Part shown: positions 19,721-29,265 of the stretch, in pieces | How the letters are laid out: every line of letters begins with the position of its first letter | Numbering within the stretch: position 1 is the first letter of the stretch | The notes under the pieces: generated by a model | What the model was told of the DNA's origin: nothing | Databases searched by the model: none | What the model saw: the letters and a program-made list of their open reading frames with translations, nothing else | Assembly (NCBI RefSeq): GCF_013407935.1 | Contig: NZ_JACBZU010000001.1 | Coordinates: forward strand, 434,001 to 498,000 | Direction: 5' to 3' | Length of the DNA stretch: 64,000 nucleotides | From: Allomuricauda sp. ARW1Y1 | GTDB taxonomy: Bacteria > Bacteroidota > Bacteroidia > Flavobacteriales > Flavobacteriaceae | Position numbers and translations under genes: made by a program

Positions 19721-21217
19721 CTATAAGTGGGCGATGGCGGTCTGTATGCGGGAGATACTTTCTGCTTTGCCAATAAGCGTCATGATATCGAACAAATGCG
19801 GTCCTTTCATGTCACCAACGATTACCAAACGTAAAGGAGGCATCACTTTTCCGAAGGAAAGTTCCTGTTCGGAAATCCATGCTTTCACCTGTTGTTCGAT
19901 ATTTGTTGATGAAAAGTCGTTCAATTTTTCTAGTAGGGAAACTAGCTGTTCCATGATTTCAGGGGTATCTTCCTTCCATTGTTTTTTTACCGCTTTTTCG
20001 TTGTAGGAGTCGGGAGCTTGAAAGAAATAATCGGAAAGTTCCCAAAAATCGGTAACGAAGGAAGCTCTCTCCTTAATCGATGATACCACTTTCACAACAT
20101 AATCCATTTCTGCAGTAATACCTTTTTGGGCAAGTTCCTTTGTGTATAGTTCTGCCAACTCGGCATCACTTTTTTTCTGTAGCCATTGTTGATTATACCA
20201 ATTGTTTTTTTCGGGGTCAAAACGGGCTCCAGATTTATTGACCCGCTCCAAGGTAAAGCTTCCTACCAGCTCATCCAAGGTGAATATTTCTTGTTCTGTG
20301 CCGGGGTTCCAACCCAATAACGCCAAGAAATTAACAACCGCCTCGGGGAAAAAGCCGGCTTCACGGTAGCCTTCGGATTGGTTCCACGTGAGCGGAAATA
20401 TGGGGAATCCCCCTTTTTCGCCATCTCTTTTGCTCAATTTTCCTTTCCCCACGGGCTTCATGATCAATGGAAGGTGTGCAAATTGTGGGGCATCCCAACC
20501 AAATGCGTCATATAGAAGTTGATGCAAAGCCAAGGAAGGCAGCCACTCTTCACCACGAATCACATGGGTAATTTGCATCAGATGGTCGTCCACAATGTTT
20601 GCCAAGTGATAGGTGGGCATACCATCGCTTTTAAACAATACCTTATCATCCAACACATTGGTATCGATGTGAATTTCTCCACGGATGATGTCTTTTAGAA
20701 CAAGATTTTCATTTTCAGGGGACTTAAAACGGATGACATAGTCTTCGCCTGAATCTATTTTGGCCCGCACCTCTTCATTGGAAAGAGAGAGGGAATTGGT
20801 CAGTTTTAATCTGTTGTGCCAATTGTATATAAATGTTTTACCCTTGGCCTCATGGTCTTTTCGATGTTGGTCGAGGGCCTCTGCCGTATCAAAGGCATAG
20901 TAAGCCTTTCCTTTTTCTACCAATTCTTGTGCATAAGCTTGATACAATTGTTTACGCTCACTCTGACGGTATGGTCCAAAGTCTCCTTCTTTTCCCGGTC
21001 CTTCGTCAAAAGGAATCCCGCTCCAGTTAAGGGCCTCAATGATATATGCCTCGGCCCCTTCCACAAATCGGTTTTGATCGGTATCCTCTATTCGCAAAAC
21101 GAAGTCACCATCATGTTTTTTGGCAAACAAATAGTTGAAAAGCGCCGTGCGCAATCCGCCAATGTGCAATGGACCGGTAGGACTGGGTGCAAATCGGACT
21201 CGTACTTTTTGACTCAT
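19721..21217 (-). CDS. gltX: Glutamyl-tRNA synthetase
   Basis: Charges tRNA-Glu with glutamate. The 498-residue product has the class I signature HIGG at residues 18-21 (PSPTGPLHIGGLRTALFN). The KMSKS-type motif KLSKR lies at 260-264. The RIEDTDQNR loop (42-50) and RGEEW (221-225) are typical of discriminating bacterial GluRS. The C-terminal helical anticodon-binding domain is complete. The ATG at 21217 is preceded by a TAnnTTTG box on the minus strand. The gene is on its own, divergent from the DUF4175 gene. Confidence 0.97.
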   Translation of the reverse strand: MSQKVRVRFAPSPTGPLHIGGLRTALFNYLFAKKHDGDFVLRIEDTDQNRFVEGAEAYIIEALNWSGIPFDEGPGKEGDFGPYRQSERKQLYQAYAQELVEKGKAYYAFDTAEALDQHRKDHEAKGKTFIYNWHNRLKLTNSLSLSNEEVRAKIDSGEDYVIRFKSPENENLVLKDIIRGEIHIDTNVLDDKVLFKSDGMPTYHLANIVDDHLMQITHVIRGEEWLPSLALHQLLYDAFGWDAPQFAHLPLIMKPVGKGKLSKRDGEKGGFPIFPLTWNQSEGYREAGFFPEAVVNFLALLGWNPGTEQEIFTLDELVGSFTLERVNKSGARFDPEKNNWYNQQWLQKKSDAELAELYTKELAQKGITAEMDYVVKVVSSIKERASFVTDFWELSDYFFQAPDSYNEKAVKKQWKEDTPEIMEQLVSLLEKLNDFSSTNIEQQVKAWISEQELSFGKVMPPLRLVIVGDMKGPHLFDIMTLIGKAESISRIQTAIAHL

Positions 21218-21237
21218 AATCGACCTTGATTAGGCTG

Positions 21238-21245
21238 CAAAGATA
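21238..21245 (-). promoter_or_regulatory. gltX promoter -7 box (TATCTTTG)
   Basis: On the minus strand, TATCTTTG matches TAnnTTTG and ends 20 bases before the gltX ATG. No matching TTG at -33 was found. Confidence 0.5.
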
Positions 21246-21359
21246 CATGGATGCGGTTGAACAGAAAAGGGTGCGTGCATCGGTTTAAACCAAGGTTTAA
21301 CAAATTTTTTCTTTTCAATTGGTAAGGATCGGGTAATTTGGTAATAATTACTATTGATT

Positions 21360-24300
21360 TTGAGCACCTACGATACCATTCTGGAGAAACTGGAACGCTT
21401 TATCAACCGCTTTTATGTGAAGCAATTGGTAAAGGGAACATTCCTGTTTTTGACTTTAGGCACTATTTTTTGGATTGTCATTACCTATTTTGAATATGTA
21501 CTTTGGATGAACGAGTCGTGGCGATTGACCATGTTTATCTTGTTTGTGGTTGTAGAATTGTTTCTGCTGTACAGGTATATCCTTATTCCGTTGCTTTTTC
21601 TTTTCAAGGTTCGTAAGGGGATCGACCACAAGTTTGCCTCTCGAATGATTGGGAAGCATTTCCCCAACGTTGATGATAGACTTCTTAATTTGTTGGAGCT
21701 TTCGGAAAATCCAAAAAAGTCTGATTTGCTCATGGCTAGCATAGAGCAGAGGGCAACGGATTTAAAAAACGTGTCCTTTGTGGATGCAGTGAATGTTCGG
21801 GAGAGTCTAAAATATTCGAGGTACGTCCTGATTCCATTGGGTATTTTAGCTGTTATTTGGGTAACCGGGGATGTGGTCTCGTTCTTCAATTCCCACAAAA
21901 GGGTTCTAAATTACGATATGGCTTATGAACGGCCTGCTCCTTTTGTGTTCGAGGTGCTGAACACCGATTTGGAGGTATTGGACAACGAAGCTTTGACCAT
22001 TGAAGTGAGAACTATTGGAGAGGTTCGCCCGAGCGATGTTCAGATGGTTGTAGACAACGAACTTTTAGTGATGCAAGGGCGTAATGGGGTTTATGTGTAT
22101 ACGTTTCAACCACCTGTTGGCAACTTTAGTTTTTATTTAACGGCCAATGGATGGGATTCCAAAAGGTATCAAGTAAGCACATTTGAAACACCTACTTTGG
22201 TTGATTTTTCCTTGCAATTGGATTATCCTTCTTATTTGAAAAGAAGTTCTGAGGTACTATCTGGGACAGGTAATGCCGAGGTTCCGGAGGGTACGCGGAT
22301 TACATGGAAAATTTCCGGGAGCAATGTTGAGGAGATTGATATGATTACCAAGGACACCTTACAATCCTTTCAACGGGAGGGTTCTGTGTTTAGTTATCAA
22401 ATGCGACTATTTGATGAAGTAGAGTATGAGTTAACCACATCCAATAAAAAGGTACGTGACTTTGAAAGGCTTGCGTATCTCCTAGGTGTGATTAGTGATC
22501 AAAAGGCGACTGTGCAGGTGAACCAAATCATGGACTCACTCAATCCGAATGAGTCTTATTTTGCCGGACAAGCGGCCGATGATTATGGTTTAAGGGAGAT
22601 TAGGGCCGTGGTTTATCCATCCGACGATAAACAAAGTGTGCAACGTCTTGTTTTGGATTCGCCAAAAGGCAATGTCACTCAGTTCTATTATACGTTCCCG
22701 TCCGGTTTAGCGATTGAAGCGGGTAAAAGCTATAAGATTTACTTTGAAGTGGTTGATAATGATGGTATTAGGGGCGGAAAGGTAACCCAAAGCGAGGTAT
22801 TTGACGCTGTTCTTTATGATGATAATCAACTGAATAACAAGGAGTTGGAGTTTCAGAATACGACATTGAACAAACTTGGGGAATCCTTGAAGTACATGCA
22901 AGAACAGGAAGAGAAGCTTTCCGAAATCAATCAGCTGCAGAAGGAAGAGAAGGCCTTGAATTTTGAGGAGAAAAGTCAGATTAAAAATTTCCTGCAACAA
23001 CAGCAAATGCAAGAGCAGTTAATGGAAAAGTTTAGCCAGGATTTAAATAAGAGCATTGACAAGAATGAGGAAGATTCCGAAATGAAGCGGATGATACAAG
23101 AGCGGTTGGAGCGACAAGAAGCAGAGGCTCGCAAAAATGCCAAACTGTTGGAAGAGTTGGAAAAGATTGCGGAGAAAATTGATAAGGAGGAGCTACAACA
23201 ACGCCTTGAAGAGTTGGGTAAGAATCAAGGTAAAAATACACGCAACCTAGAGCAGATTTTAGAGTTGACGAAGCGTTACTACGTTACGGAAAAGGCATCA
23301 CAAATAGCTAAGGAGCTGAAAGAATTGGCGCGAAAGCAAGAGACCTTATCAGAGTTAAAGTTGGGAGAGGATTTTAGTGACAAAGAGCAAAAAAAGCTTA
23401 ATGAGGAATTTGAAAGTTTGGAAAATGAGATTCGGGATTTGGAGAAAGATAACCAAGAGTTAAAGAAACCCATCGAACTTGATACGGATGAAACGAAGAC
23501 CGGAACCATAAAACAAGACCAGCAAGATGCTCTTGAGGAAATAAATAAGCATCAGGGAATGGAAGAGTCTTCACAATCCAAGGAAAAGGAGGATGCTGGC
23601 AATAATGCCACCAAAAAGCAAAAGTCTGCAGCGCAGAAGATGCGTGAAATGAGCGAATCATTAAAGTCAGGTGCTTCAGGGGGCGGACAGTCGGATGCTG
23701 AAGATGCTGAAATGCTCCGGCAGATATTGGACAATTTGGTCACATTTTCTTTCAAGCAGGAAAACCTTTTTGATAATATCCAAAGTGCTGATGTCGATAT
23801 TTCCCAGTTTTCAAAAACCGTCAAAGGCCAGCAGGATCTTCGTAGATTGTTTGAGCATGTAGATGATAGTTTATTTGCCCTCTCACTTCGTAGGGCCGAA
23901 TTGTCTGAGTTTGTGAATGAGCAAATCACAGAGGTGTATTATAACATAGATAAGTCTTTGGAAAGTATTGCCGATAATCAGATTTATCAAGGTGCCTCGT
24001 ATCAACAATATGTGATCAATGCTACAAACGCTTTGGCAGATTTCTTGGCAAATGTTTTGGATAATATGCAGCAGAACATGAGTCCGGGCCAAGGCAGCGG
24101 AGAAGGGCAGGATTTTCAGTTACCGGACATCATCAAAGGCCAACAAGGGATACAGGAGAAAATGAATGGATCAGGAAAGCAGGGTCAGCAATCAGATGGT
24201 GAGGGCGAGCAAGACGGAAAGAATGAAGGTGGCAACAAGCAGGGCGAAGAAGGAAATACGGGTGAAGGTAAGAATGGCCAAAAAGGGCAAAGTGGAAAGA

Positions 24301-24785
24301 CGGGAGAACAAAATGGCACATCTGAATCAAACGGGAATGGTTTAGGAGAAATGGACCTAAATGAAGTATATGAAATTTACAAAGAGCAACAGTTTTTAAG
24401 ACAGAATTTAGAAAGGCAACTGGAGAACATGATTAACGAATCTGATAGGAATTTGGCAAAGAAACTGATGCAACAGATGGAAGACTTTGAAAATGACCTT
24501 TTGGAGAATGGGATTACAAATAGGACGCGGAGTAAAGCAAACAACATTCAGCACCAGTTGATGAAATTGGAAAATGCGTCACTAGAACAGGGTCAAAAAA
24601 AGGAACGGGAAAGCAAGAGTAATTTAAAACAATACTCCAATCCGATTACCACGAAACCGGAGTTGCTGGAAAGGTATCAGAACGATGTTGAAATATTAAA
24701 TAGACAAGCCTTACCTTTGCGCAAAAATTACGAGCGCAAAGTAAAGGTATATTTCGACAATGATAGAGTTCCATTTCAAAAGTGA
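21360..24785 (+). CDS. DUF4175 family large membrane-anchored coiled-coil protein
   Basis: Large Bacteroidota-specific protein of unknown function (DUF4175), about 1141 residues. The N-terminus carries hydrophobic helices at roughly 23-50, 55-85 and 154-176. Then comes a soluble region with PD/Ig-like beta segments, and a very long charged coiled coil from about residue 500 to 720 (EQEEKLSEINQLQKEEK). A low-complexity Gly/Gln/Glu/Asn stretch spans about 900-990. The C-terminal YEIYKEQQFLRQNLERQLE region is conserved in the family. No ATG suits the start: TTG at 21360 gives an N-terminus (MSTYDTILEKLE) like those of homologues I recall, and a second TTG lies at 21354. The end overlaps ybeY by 26 bases, so the two are translationally linked. 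The DUF4175-ybeY-mnmG order is common in flavobacteria as I recall it. Confidence 0.88.
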   Translation: MSTYDTILEKLERFINRFYVKQLVKGTFLFLTLGTIFWIVITYFEYVLWMNESWRLTMFILFVVVELFLLYRYILIPLLFLFKVRKGIDHKFASRMIGKHFPNVDDRLLNLLELSENPKKSDLLMASIEQRATDLKNVSFVDAVNVRESLKYSRYVLIPLGILAVIWVTGDVVSFFNSHKRVLNYDMAYERPAPFVFEVLNTDLEVLDNEALTIEVRTIGEVRPSDVQMVVDNELLVMQGRNGVYVYTFQPPVGNFSFYLTANGWDSKRYQVSTFETPTLVDFSLQLDYPSYLKRSSEVLSGTGNAEVPEGTRITWKISGSNVEEIDMITKDTLQSFQREGSVFSYQMRLFDEVEYELTTSNKKVRDFERLAYLLGVISDQKATVQVNQIMDSLNPNESYFAGQAADDYGLREIRAVVYPSDDKQSVQRLVLDSPKGNVTQFYYTFPSGLAIEAGKSYKIYFEVVDNDGIRGGKVTQSEVFDAVLYDDNQLNNKELEFQNTTLNKLGESLKYMQEQEEKLSEINQLQKEEKALNFEEKSQIKNFLQQQQMQEQLMEKFSQDLNKSIDKNEEDSEMKRMIQERLERQEAEARKNAKLLEELEKIAEKIDKEELQQRLEELGKNQGKNTRNLEQILELTKRYYVTEKASQIAKELKELARKQETLSELKLGEDFSDKEQKKLNEEFESLENEIRDLEKDNQELKKPIELDTDETKTGTIKQDQQDALEEINKHQGMEESSQSKEKEDAGNNATKKQKSAAQKMREMSESLKSGASGGGQSDAEDAEMLRQILDNLVTFSFKQENLFDNIQSADVDISQFSKTVKGQQDLRRLFEHVDDSLFALSLRRAELSEFVNEQITEVYYNIDKSLESIADNQIYQGASYQQYVINATNALADFLANVLDNMQQNMSPGQGSGEGQDFQLPDIIKGQQGIQEKMNGSGKQGQQSDGEGEQDGKNEGGNKQGEEGNTGEGKNGQKGQSGKTGEQNGTSESNGNGLGEMDLNEVYEIYKEQQFLRQNLERQLENMINESDRNLAKKLMQQMEDFENDLLENGITNRTRSKANNIQHQLMKLENASLEQGQKKERESKSNLKQYSNPITTKPELLERYQNDVEILNRQALPLRKNYERKVKVYFDNDRVPFQK

Positions 24786-25179
24786 TTTTTTGATAAGCAA
24801 CACATCCGACTACTCCGATTGGGTAAATAGGATAGTGCATTCCGAAGGTTACATTTTAGGCCAGGTAGATTATATTTTCTGCACGGATGAATACTTGTTG
24901 GAACTTAACATGCAATATTTAAATCACGATACGCTTACCGATATTATCACCTTCGATTATACGGATGGCAACTGGATAGCTGCCGACATCTTTATTTCTA
25001 CAGAGCGGGTCAAAGAAAACGCTGATGTATTCGGGGTGGATTTCGAAACGGAACTTAAACGGGTGATGAGTCACGGAATTTTACATCTTGCTGGATACGG
25101 CGACAAAAACGACGCTGAAAAGGAAGTGATGCGAAACAAAGAAGAAGAAAAGATTAAAATGTTCCACGTGGAACCATAG
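24760..25179 (+). CDS. ybeY: Endoribonuclease YbeY (16S rRNA maturation)
   Basis: Single-strand-specific metal-dependent endoribonuclease used in 16S rRNA 3' end processing and ribosome quality control. 139 residues. The metal-binding motif appears as HGILHLAGYGD: H105 and H109 are kept while the usual third histidine is D115. I recall this Asp variant as normal for Bacteroidota YbeY, so it is not a defect. The segment ELNMQYLNHDTLTDIITFDY matches the family. The last codons (MFHVEP) are read from a parS-like site. It overlaps the DUF4175 gene and is followed 2 bases later by mnmG. Confidence 0.93.
   Translation: MIEFHFKSDFLISNTSDYSDWVNRIVHSEGYILGQVDYIFCTDEYLLELNMQYLNHDTLTDIITFDYTDGNWIAADIFISTERVKENADVFGVDFETELKRVMSHGILHLAGYGDKNDAEKEVMRNKEEEKIKMFHVEP
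25160..25175. other. parS-like site 1
   Basis: TGTTCCACGTGGAACC matches the ParB-binding consensus TGTTNCACGTGNAACA at all but the last base and has a perfect 14-bp palindromic core. It lies in the last codons of ybeY. Part of a four-site cluster. Confidence 0.8.
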
Positions 25180-25181
25180 TT

Positions 25182-27050
25182 ATGTTTGAAAAGGAATATG
25201 ATGTTATTGTTGTAGGTGGGGGTCATGCAGGGGCAGAGGCAACAGCGGCTGCCGCAAACATGGGCTCTCGCACCTTATTAGTGACCATGAACCTGCAAAC
25301 CATTGGCCAGATGTCGTGCAACCCGGCTATGGGAGGTATTGCAAAAGGACAAATTGTCCGTGAGATAGATGCTCTTGGCGGGTATAGCGGCATTATTACC
25401 GACAAGTCTGCCATACAATTTAAAATGCTGAATAAATCCAAGGGGCCTGCCATGTGGAGCCCGCGAGCGCAGAACGATAGAATGCGTTTTGCCGAGGAGT
25501 GGCGCATGGCTTTGGAGAATACCCCAAATGCCGATTTTTATCAGGAGATGGTGAATGGATTATTGATTGAGGGGGATAAGGTCGTAGGAGTTAGAACAAG
25601 CCTTGGTTTGGAAATTAGAGCCAAAGCCGTTGTACTTACTAATGGGACATTCCTAAATGGCTTGATCCATATTGGAGAAAAGCAGCTAGGTGGTGGAAGG
25701 GCTGGTGAAAAAGCGGCCACAGGAATTACTGAACAATTGGTTGAGCTGGGTTTCGATAGTGGGCGCATGAAAACCGGAACACCACCAAGAGTTGATGGAA
25801 GGTCTTTGGATTATTCCAAGATGATTCCACAACCAGGCGATGATCAACCTGAGAAATTTTCTTATTTGGATACCCCCATTTTGCAAACGCAGCGCGATTG
25901 CCATATGACGCATACGAGTAAATTGGTTCACGATTTGCTTAAGGAGGGTTTCGAAAGATCACCAATGTTCAATGGCAGAATTAAGAGTATAGGGCCGCGA
26001 TATTGCCCATCCATTGAGGACAAGATCAATCGTTTTGCAGATAAGGATTCGCACCAAATATTTGTCGAACCAGAGGGTTGGAATACGGTGGAAGTTTACG
26101 TCAATGGATTCTCCACTTCCCTTCCTGAAGATGTTCAATATCGTGCTTTGAAGTCGGTAAAGGGATTTGAGCGCGTTAAGTTTTTTAGGCCAGGATATGC
26201 AATTGAATACGATTATTTTCCGCCGACGCAGTTAAAGCATACGCTGGAAACAAAATTGGTACAGAACCTATATTTTGCTGGACAGATTAATGGGACCACG
26301 GGATATGAGGAAGCAGCTTCCCAAGGTTTGATAGCCGGAATAAATGCCCACTTAAAAATCAATGAGAAGGAGCCATTTATACTCAAACGAGATGAGGCTT
26401 ATATAGGTGTGTTAGTAGACGATTTGATTACCAAGGGCACTGAAGAGCCATATCGTATGTTTACATCAAGGGCAGAATATCGGACCTTGCTTCGACAGGA
26501 TAATGCCGATCTGAGACTTACCCCCAAAGGCTATGAAATTGGTTTGGCCAAAGAGGAACGTTTGCGAAGGATGGAGGAGAAGATGAACAAGTCTGACAAT
26601 TTTATTGACTTCTTTAAAAAGACAAGCTTCACCACGGAGGAAATAAACCCCATTTTGGAGTCCTTAAATTCGGCACAAGTAAAGCAATCCGATAAGTTGT
26701 TCAAGGTGTTTTCTAGACCAAAGGTTACCATGAAGCATATGCTCGAATTGGAGTCGGTTTCAGAATTTGTGAAGGAGCACCAATTGGATGCAGAGGTATT
26801 GGAGCAAGCCGAAATACAAGTGAAATATTCGGGGTATATCGAGAAGGAAAAAACAAATGCCGATAAGTTACAGCGGTTGGAGAATGTCCGTATCCCGGAC
26901 AATTTTGATTACTCTAAGTTGAAATCACTATCCTATGAAGCGAGGGAGAAGCTGCAGTCCATTCAGCCCGTTACCATCTCACAAGCCTCGAGGATAAGCG
27001 GTGTTTCTCCCGCAGATATTAGTGTGTTGTTGGTGTATTTGGGGAGATAG
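25182..27050 (+). CDS. mnmG: tRNA uridine-5-carboxymethylaminomethyl modification enzyme MnmG (GidA)
   Basis: FAD enzyme that works with MnmE to place carboxymethylaminomethyl groups on U34 of certain tRNAs. 622 residues, normal length. The N-terminal dinucleotide-binding motif GGGHAGAEA is at 12-20. The CNPAMGG segment with a conserved cysteine is at 46-52, and the signatures GRMKTGTPPRVDGRS and PGYAIEYDYFPPTQL are present. The C-terminal helical domain with EKEKTNADKLQRLENVRIP and the final RISGVSPADISVLLVYL is complete. It starts 2 bases after ybeY. In many bacteria gidA lies near the replication origin, which fits the parS-like sites on both sides of this gene. Confidence 0.97.
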   Translation: MFEKEYDVIVVGGGHAGAEATAAAANMGSRTLLVTMNLQTIGQMSCNPAMGGIAKGQIVREIDALGGYSGIITDKSAIQFKMLNKSKGPAMWSPRAQNDRMRFAEEWRMALENTPNADFYQEMVNGLLIEGDKVVGVRTSLGLEIRAKAVVLTNGTFLNGLIHIGEKQLGGGRAGEKAATGITEQLVELGFDSGRMKTGTPPRVDGRSLDYSKMIPQPGDDQPEKFSYLDTPILQTQRDCHMTHTSKLVHDLLKEGFERSPMFNGRIKSIGPRYCPSIEDKINRFADKDSHQIFVEPEGWNTVEVYVNGFSTSLPEDVQYRALKSVKGFERVKFFRPGYAIEYDYFPPTQLKHTLETKLVQNLYFAGQINGTTGYEEAASQGLIAGINAHLKINEKEPFILKRDEAYIGVLVDDLITKGTEEPYRMFTSRAEYRTLLRQDNADLRLTPKGYEIGLAKEERLRRMEEKMNKSDNFIDFFKKTSFTTEEINPILESLNSAQVKQSDKLFKVFSRPKVTMKHMLELESVSEFVKEHQLDAEVLEQAEIQVKYSGYIEKEKTNADKLQRLENVRIPDNFDYSKLKSLSYEAREKLQSIQPVTISQASRISGVSPADISVLLVYLGR

Positions 27051-27060
27051 TCGCCTGAAC

Positions 27061-27076
27061 CGTTCCACGTGGAACA
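27061..27076. other. parS-like site 2
   Basis: CGTTCCACGTGGAACA has the perfect palindrome GTTCCACGTGGAAC and matches the parS consensus at all but the first base. It is the only site of the cluster in non-coding DNA, 10 bases after the mnmG stop. Confidence 0.8.
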
Positions 27077-27145
27077 TGAAATTTTGGGTTCTGATTCATC
27101 TAGAACGGCTCGATTTTTGATTCGCTATATCAAACACTAAGCCAG

Positions 27146-27691
27146 ATGAAACGAATACTCTTAATCCTTATGTGTGGGTTGTTGTGCCAGTCTTGTATCC
27201 CTTTGCGCATTGCTCCAAACATTAAAGATTATAAAACTGCAAAAGGGAAACGCTTCAAAAAGGGCCTTCCCAAAAAGAATGTTTTCGTTTTTGAAGACCC
27301 TAAAGAGGCTGACGAGTTTTACCACTACGTCAACACAAAGTTTCAATTGAATGATTACTATGTAGACGTTCAGGTTCCTTTTTTGATTGAGGATACAACC
27401 TATTATTTTTCCTTTTACGAAGTAGAGATTCCAACAAAGACTATCAACCTTATTCCCTTGGCTTTGGATGTTGCCTTGAACAAGGCTACCGATATGGAAC
27501 CCGTTTTTGATGATATCCATACCTCTAGAACAGGTAATTGGTATATTGCAATAGAAGTCTTTACTGATACAGAAAAGGACTGTTTGTCTGAAGAGTCGGT
27601 TTCGCAGCAAAAGGTTTTGTCCTATCTTCGGAACCTGAAAAAAGAATATTTGGCTACCGATAACTACAATGAACTTGTTTTTAAGAACTAA
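27146..27691 (+). CDS. Hypothetical lipoprotein-like protein
   Basis: 181 residues with a Lys/Arg-containing hydrophobic N-terminus ending in a cysteine (MKRILLILMCGLLCQSC), consistent with a lipoprotein signal and anchoring at C17, though the lipobox is not ideal. The rest is a soluble alpha/beta-looking domain rich in aromatic residues (YYVDVQVPFLIEDTTYYFSF), with no catalytic motif I recognise. It overlaps the following methyltransferase gene by 23 bases. I do not recognise a named family; similar proteins next to mnmG in other flavobacteria would be expected but could not be checked. Confidence 0.75.
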   Translation: MKRILLILMCGLLCQSCIPLRIAPNIKDYKTAKGKRFKKGLPKKNVFVFEDPKEADEFYHYVNTKFQLNDYYVDVQVPFLIEDTTYYFSFYEVEIPTKTINLIPLALDVALNKATDMEPVFDDIHTSRTGNWYIAIEVFTDTEKDCLSEESVSQQKVLSYLRNLKKEYLATDNYNELVFKN

Positions 27692-28499
27692 GGATTATGC
27701 TGTTTCTGGAGAGCAGTTTGAATTGCACCGGGATGAAAGTTTGGATATGCTCATAACCCAGCCCCAACCAGAAAAACTATCAAAGTACTACGATAGTGAG
27801 GATTATATTTCCCATACAGATGCCAAAACATCGTTTACAGAACGGCTATATCACTGGATTAAAGCTGTGAACCTTAAAAACAAGCTTCAAACTGTTGAAA
27901 ATCAGATAGATAAACCTATAAACTTGTTGGATGTAGGTGCTGGAACGGGAGATTTTCTCATAACTGCTCAAGATGCTGGCTTTAAAGTCACCGGAGTTGA
28001 GCCAAATGATAAAGCAAGGGGCTTGGCAAAGGAAAAGGGCATGGAACTATGGCCTACCTTGGATAAACTTGCTGTCCAGAAGTTTCAGGCCATTACCTTA
28101 TGGCACGTTTTGGAGCACTTGCCGAATTTACAGGAGCAGGTTTCCAACTTGGTTGAACTTTTAGAAGATGATGGAGTTTTGGTGATTGCCGTTCCCAATT
28201 TTAAATCTTGGGATGCCCAACACTATAAATCCTTCTGGGCTGCGTATGATGTTCCCAGACACCTTTGGCATTTTTCAAAAACAGCGATTTCTAAACTTTT
28301 TGCCCCCCATGGTCTGCAAGTAGTCCAGACCAAACCGATGTGGTTCGATGCATTTTATGTCTCTCTGCTTTCCGAAAAATACAAAGGAAACAGATTCTAC
28401 TTCATCAAAGCTTTTTTCATCGGATTATGGTCCAACCTTAAAGCCGTTTTTACCAAGGAGCCCTCGTCCTTGATTTATATTCTCAAAAAGGGGAAATAA
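27669..28499 (+). CDS. Class I SAM-dependent methyltransferase
   Basis: 276 residues. The Rossmann-type SAM-binding motif I is LLDVGAGTGDFL (about residues 79-90). An acidic motif II segment (VTGVEPNDKARGLAKEKG) and the motif IV/post-IV region (LWHVLEHLPNLQEQV) follow, giving a Methyltransf_23-like enzyme. The HVLEHL motif is common among ubiquinone/small-molecule and sugar methyltransferases, so the substrate cannot be read from sequence. The start overlaps the end of the upstream lipoprotein-like gene, implying cotranscription. Confidence 0.88.
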   Translation: MNLFLRTKDYAVSGEQFELHRDESLDMLITQPQPEKLSKYYDSEDYISHTDAKTSFTERLYHWIKAVNLKNKLQTVENQIDKPINLLDVGAGTGDFLITAQDAGFKVTGVEPNDKARGLAKEKGMELWPTLDKLAVQKFQAITLWHVLEHLPNLQEQVSNLVELLEDDGVLVIAVPNFKSWDAQHYKSFWAAYDVPRHLWHFSKTAISKLFAPHGLQVVQTKPMWFDAFYVSLLSEKYKGNRFYFIKAFFIGLWSNLKAVFTKEPSSLIYILKKGK

Positions 28500-28740
28500 G
28501 TTGTTTTAAGGCTCTCTGGGTTGCGAACTCCGCCTTTTAAAGGGAATCGTATTGGCACAAAAAGATGCCGCGAGAAAAGCGGATTTTATGCCGTCTTAAA
28601 AATAATCAGAATCAATTGCCTCAGACTTTAAGGATAGATTTTGTTTATTTATCTTTTTTGAGGTCGATTAACATCACAAAAAGTTAATGATTGCCTTTCC
28701 GAAAGCTTTCCTATTTTTGCGCATCGATAAAAAGTAAATA
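28500..28740 (+). other. Intergenic region with the ompH promoter
   Basis: Holds a weak hairpin (CCGC, GAGAAAA loop, GCGG, then ATTTTAT) near 28568-28590 that could end the methyltransferase transcript, and the promoter of the next gene. No open frame of note. Confidence 0.4.
28691..28719 (+). promoter_or_regulatory. Promoter of the OmpH-like gene
   Basis: TTG at 28691-28693 and TATTTTTG at 28712-28719 with an 18-base spacer match the Bacteroidota -33/-7 promoter. The ATG is 21 bases after the -7 box. This is the best complete promoter match in the window. Confidence 0.7.
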
Positions 28741-29247
28741 ATGAAAAAATTAGTAGTGCTTGCGATTGCCGTGACGGCCATGGCATGTCAGCAAAACAAA
28801 ATCGGCTATGTGGACAGTGTAAAGATCATGGACGATTATCAAGAGAAAATAGATGTAGAAGCGAGGTTTAAGACCAAAGCTGATGCCATGGGCAGAAAAA
28901 GGGACAGTATTTCCCAAGCCTTTCAAATGGAACTGCAGCAGTTCCAGAGCAAAGCTCAGAGCATGTCACAGCAAAGCGCACAGGAAGAATATGCCCAATT
29001 ACAACAACGTGGCCAACAAATTGGTCAGCGTCTTCAACAAGAAGAGCAACAGTTACAGCAGAATAGCCAGACCCAAATGGATAGTTTGGTGAAAAAGGTG
29101 AAAAAGGAAATCCGTGCTTATGGAAAAGCAAACGGATATACCTACATCCTTGGTGGAGGTGAAGGAGGTTCTGTAATATATGGCGACGATGCCAATGATG
29201 TGACGAACGAGATATTGAAGATATTGAACGATAAGTACGAAAACTAG
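28741..29247 (+). CDS. OmpH/Skp-like periplasmic chaperone lipoprotein
   Basis: 168-residue OmpH-family protein, the Skp type that holds unfolded outer-membrane proteins in the periplasm. The N-terminus MKKLVVLAIAVTAMAC has a lipobox with C16, so it is probably a lipoprotein, unlike soluble E. coli Skp. After IGYVDSVKIMDDYQE comes a Gln-rich coiled-coil arm (residues about 45-115, with repeated QQ and EEQQLQQ runs) and then a compact end with YTYILGGGEGGSVIYGD, typical of the family. It has its own promoter and an unusual terminator, so it is probably monocistronic. Confidence 0.88.
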   Translation: MKKLVVLAIAVTAMACQQNKIGYVDSVKIMDDYQEKIDVEARFKTKADAMGRKRDSISQAFQMELQQFQSKAQSMSQQSAQEEYAQLQQRGQQIGQRLQQEEQQLQQNSQTQMDSLVKKVKKEIRAYGKANGYTYILGGGEGGSVIYGDDANDVTNEILKILNDKYEN

Positions 29248-29265
29248 TACTGTATCCACACAAAT

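Noticed and set aside
20380..20395. CACGTG-containing site in gltX
   Set aside because: Only the left arm (GTTC) agrees with parS; the right arm (AGCGG) does not, so it is not counted.
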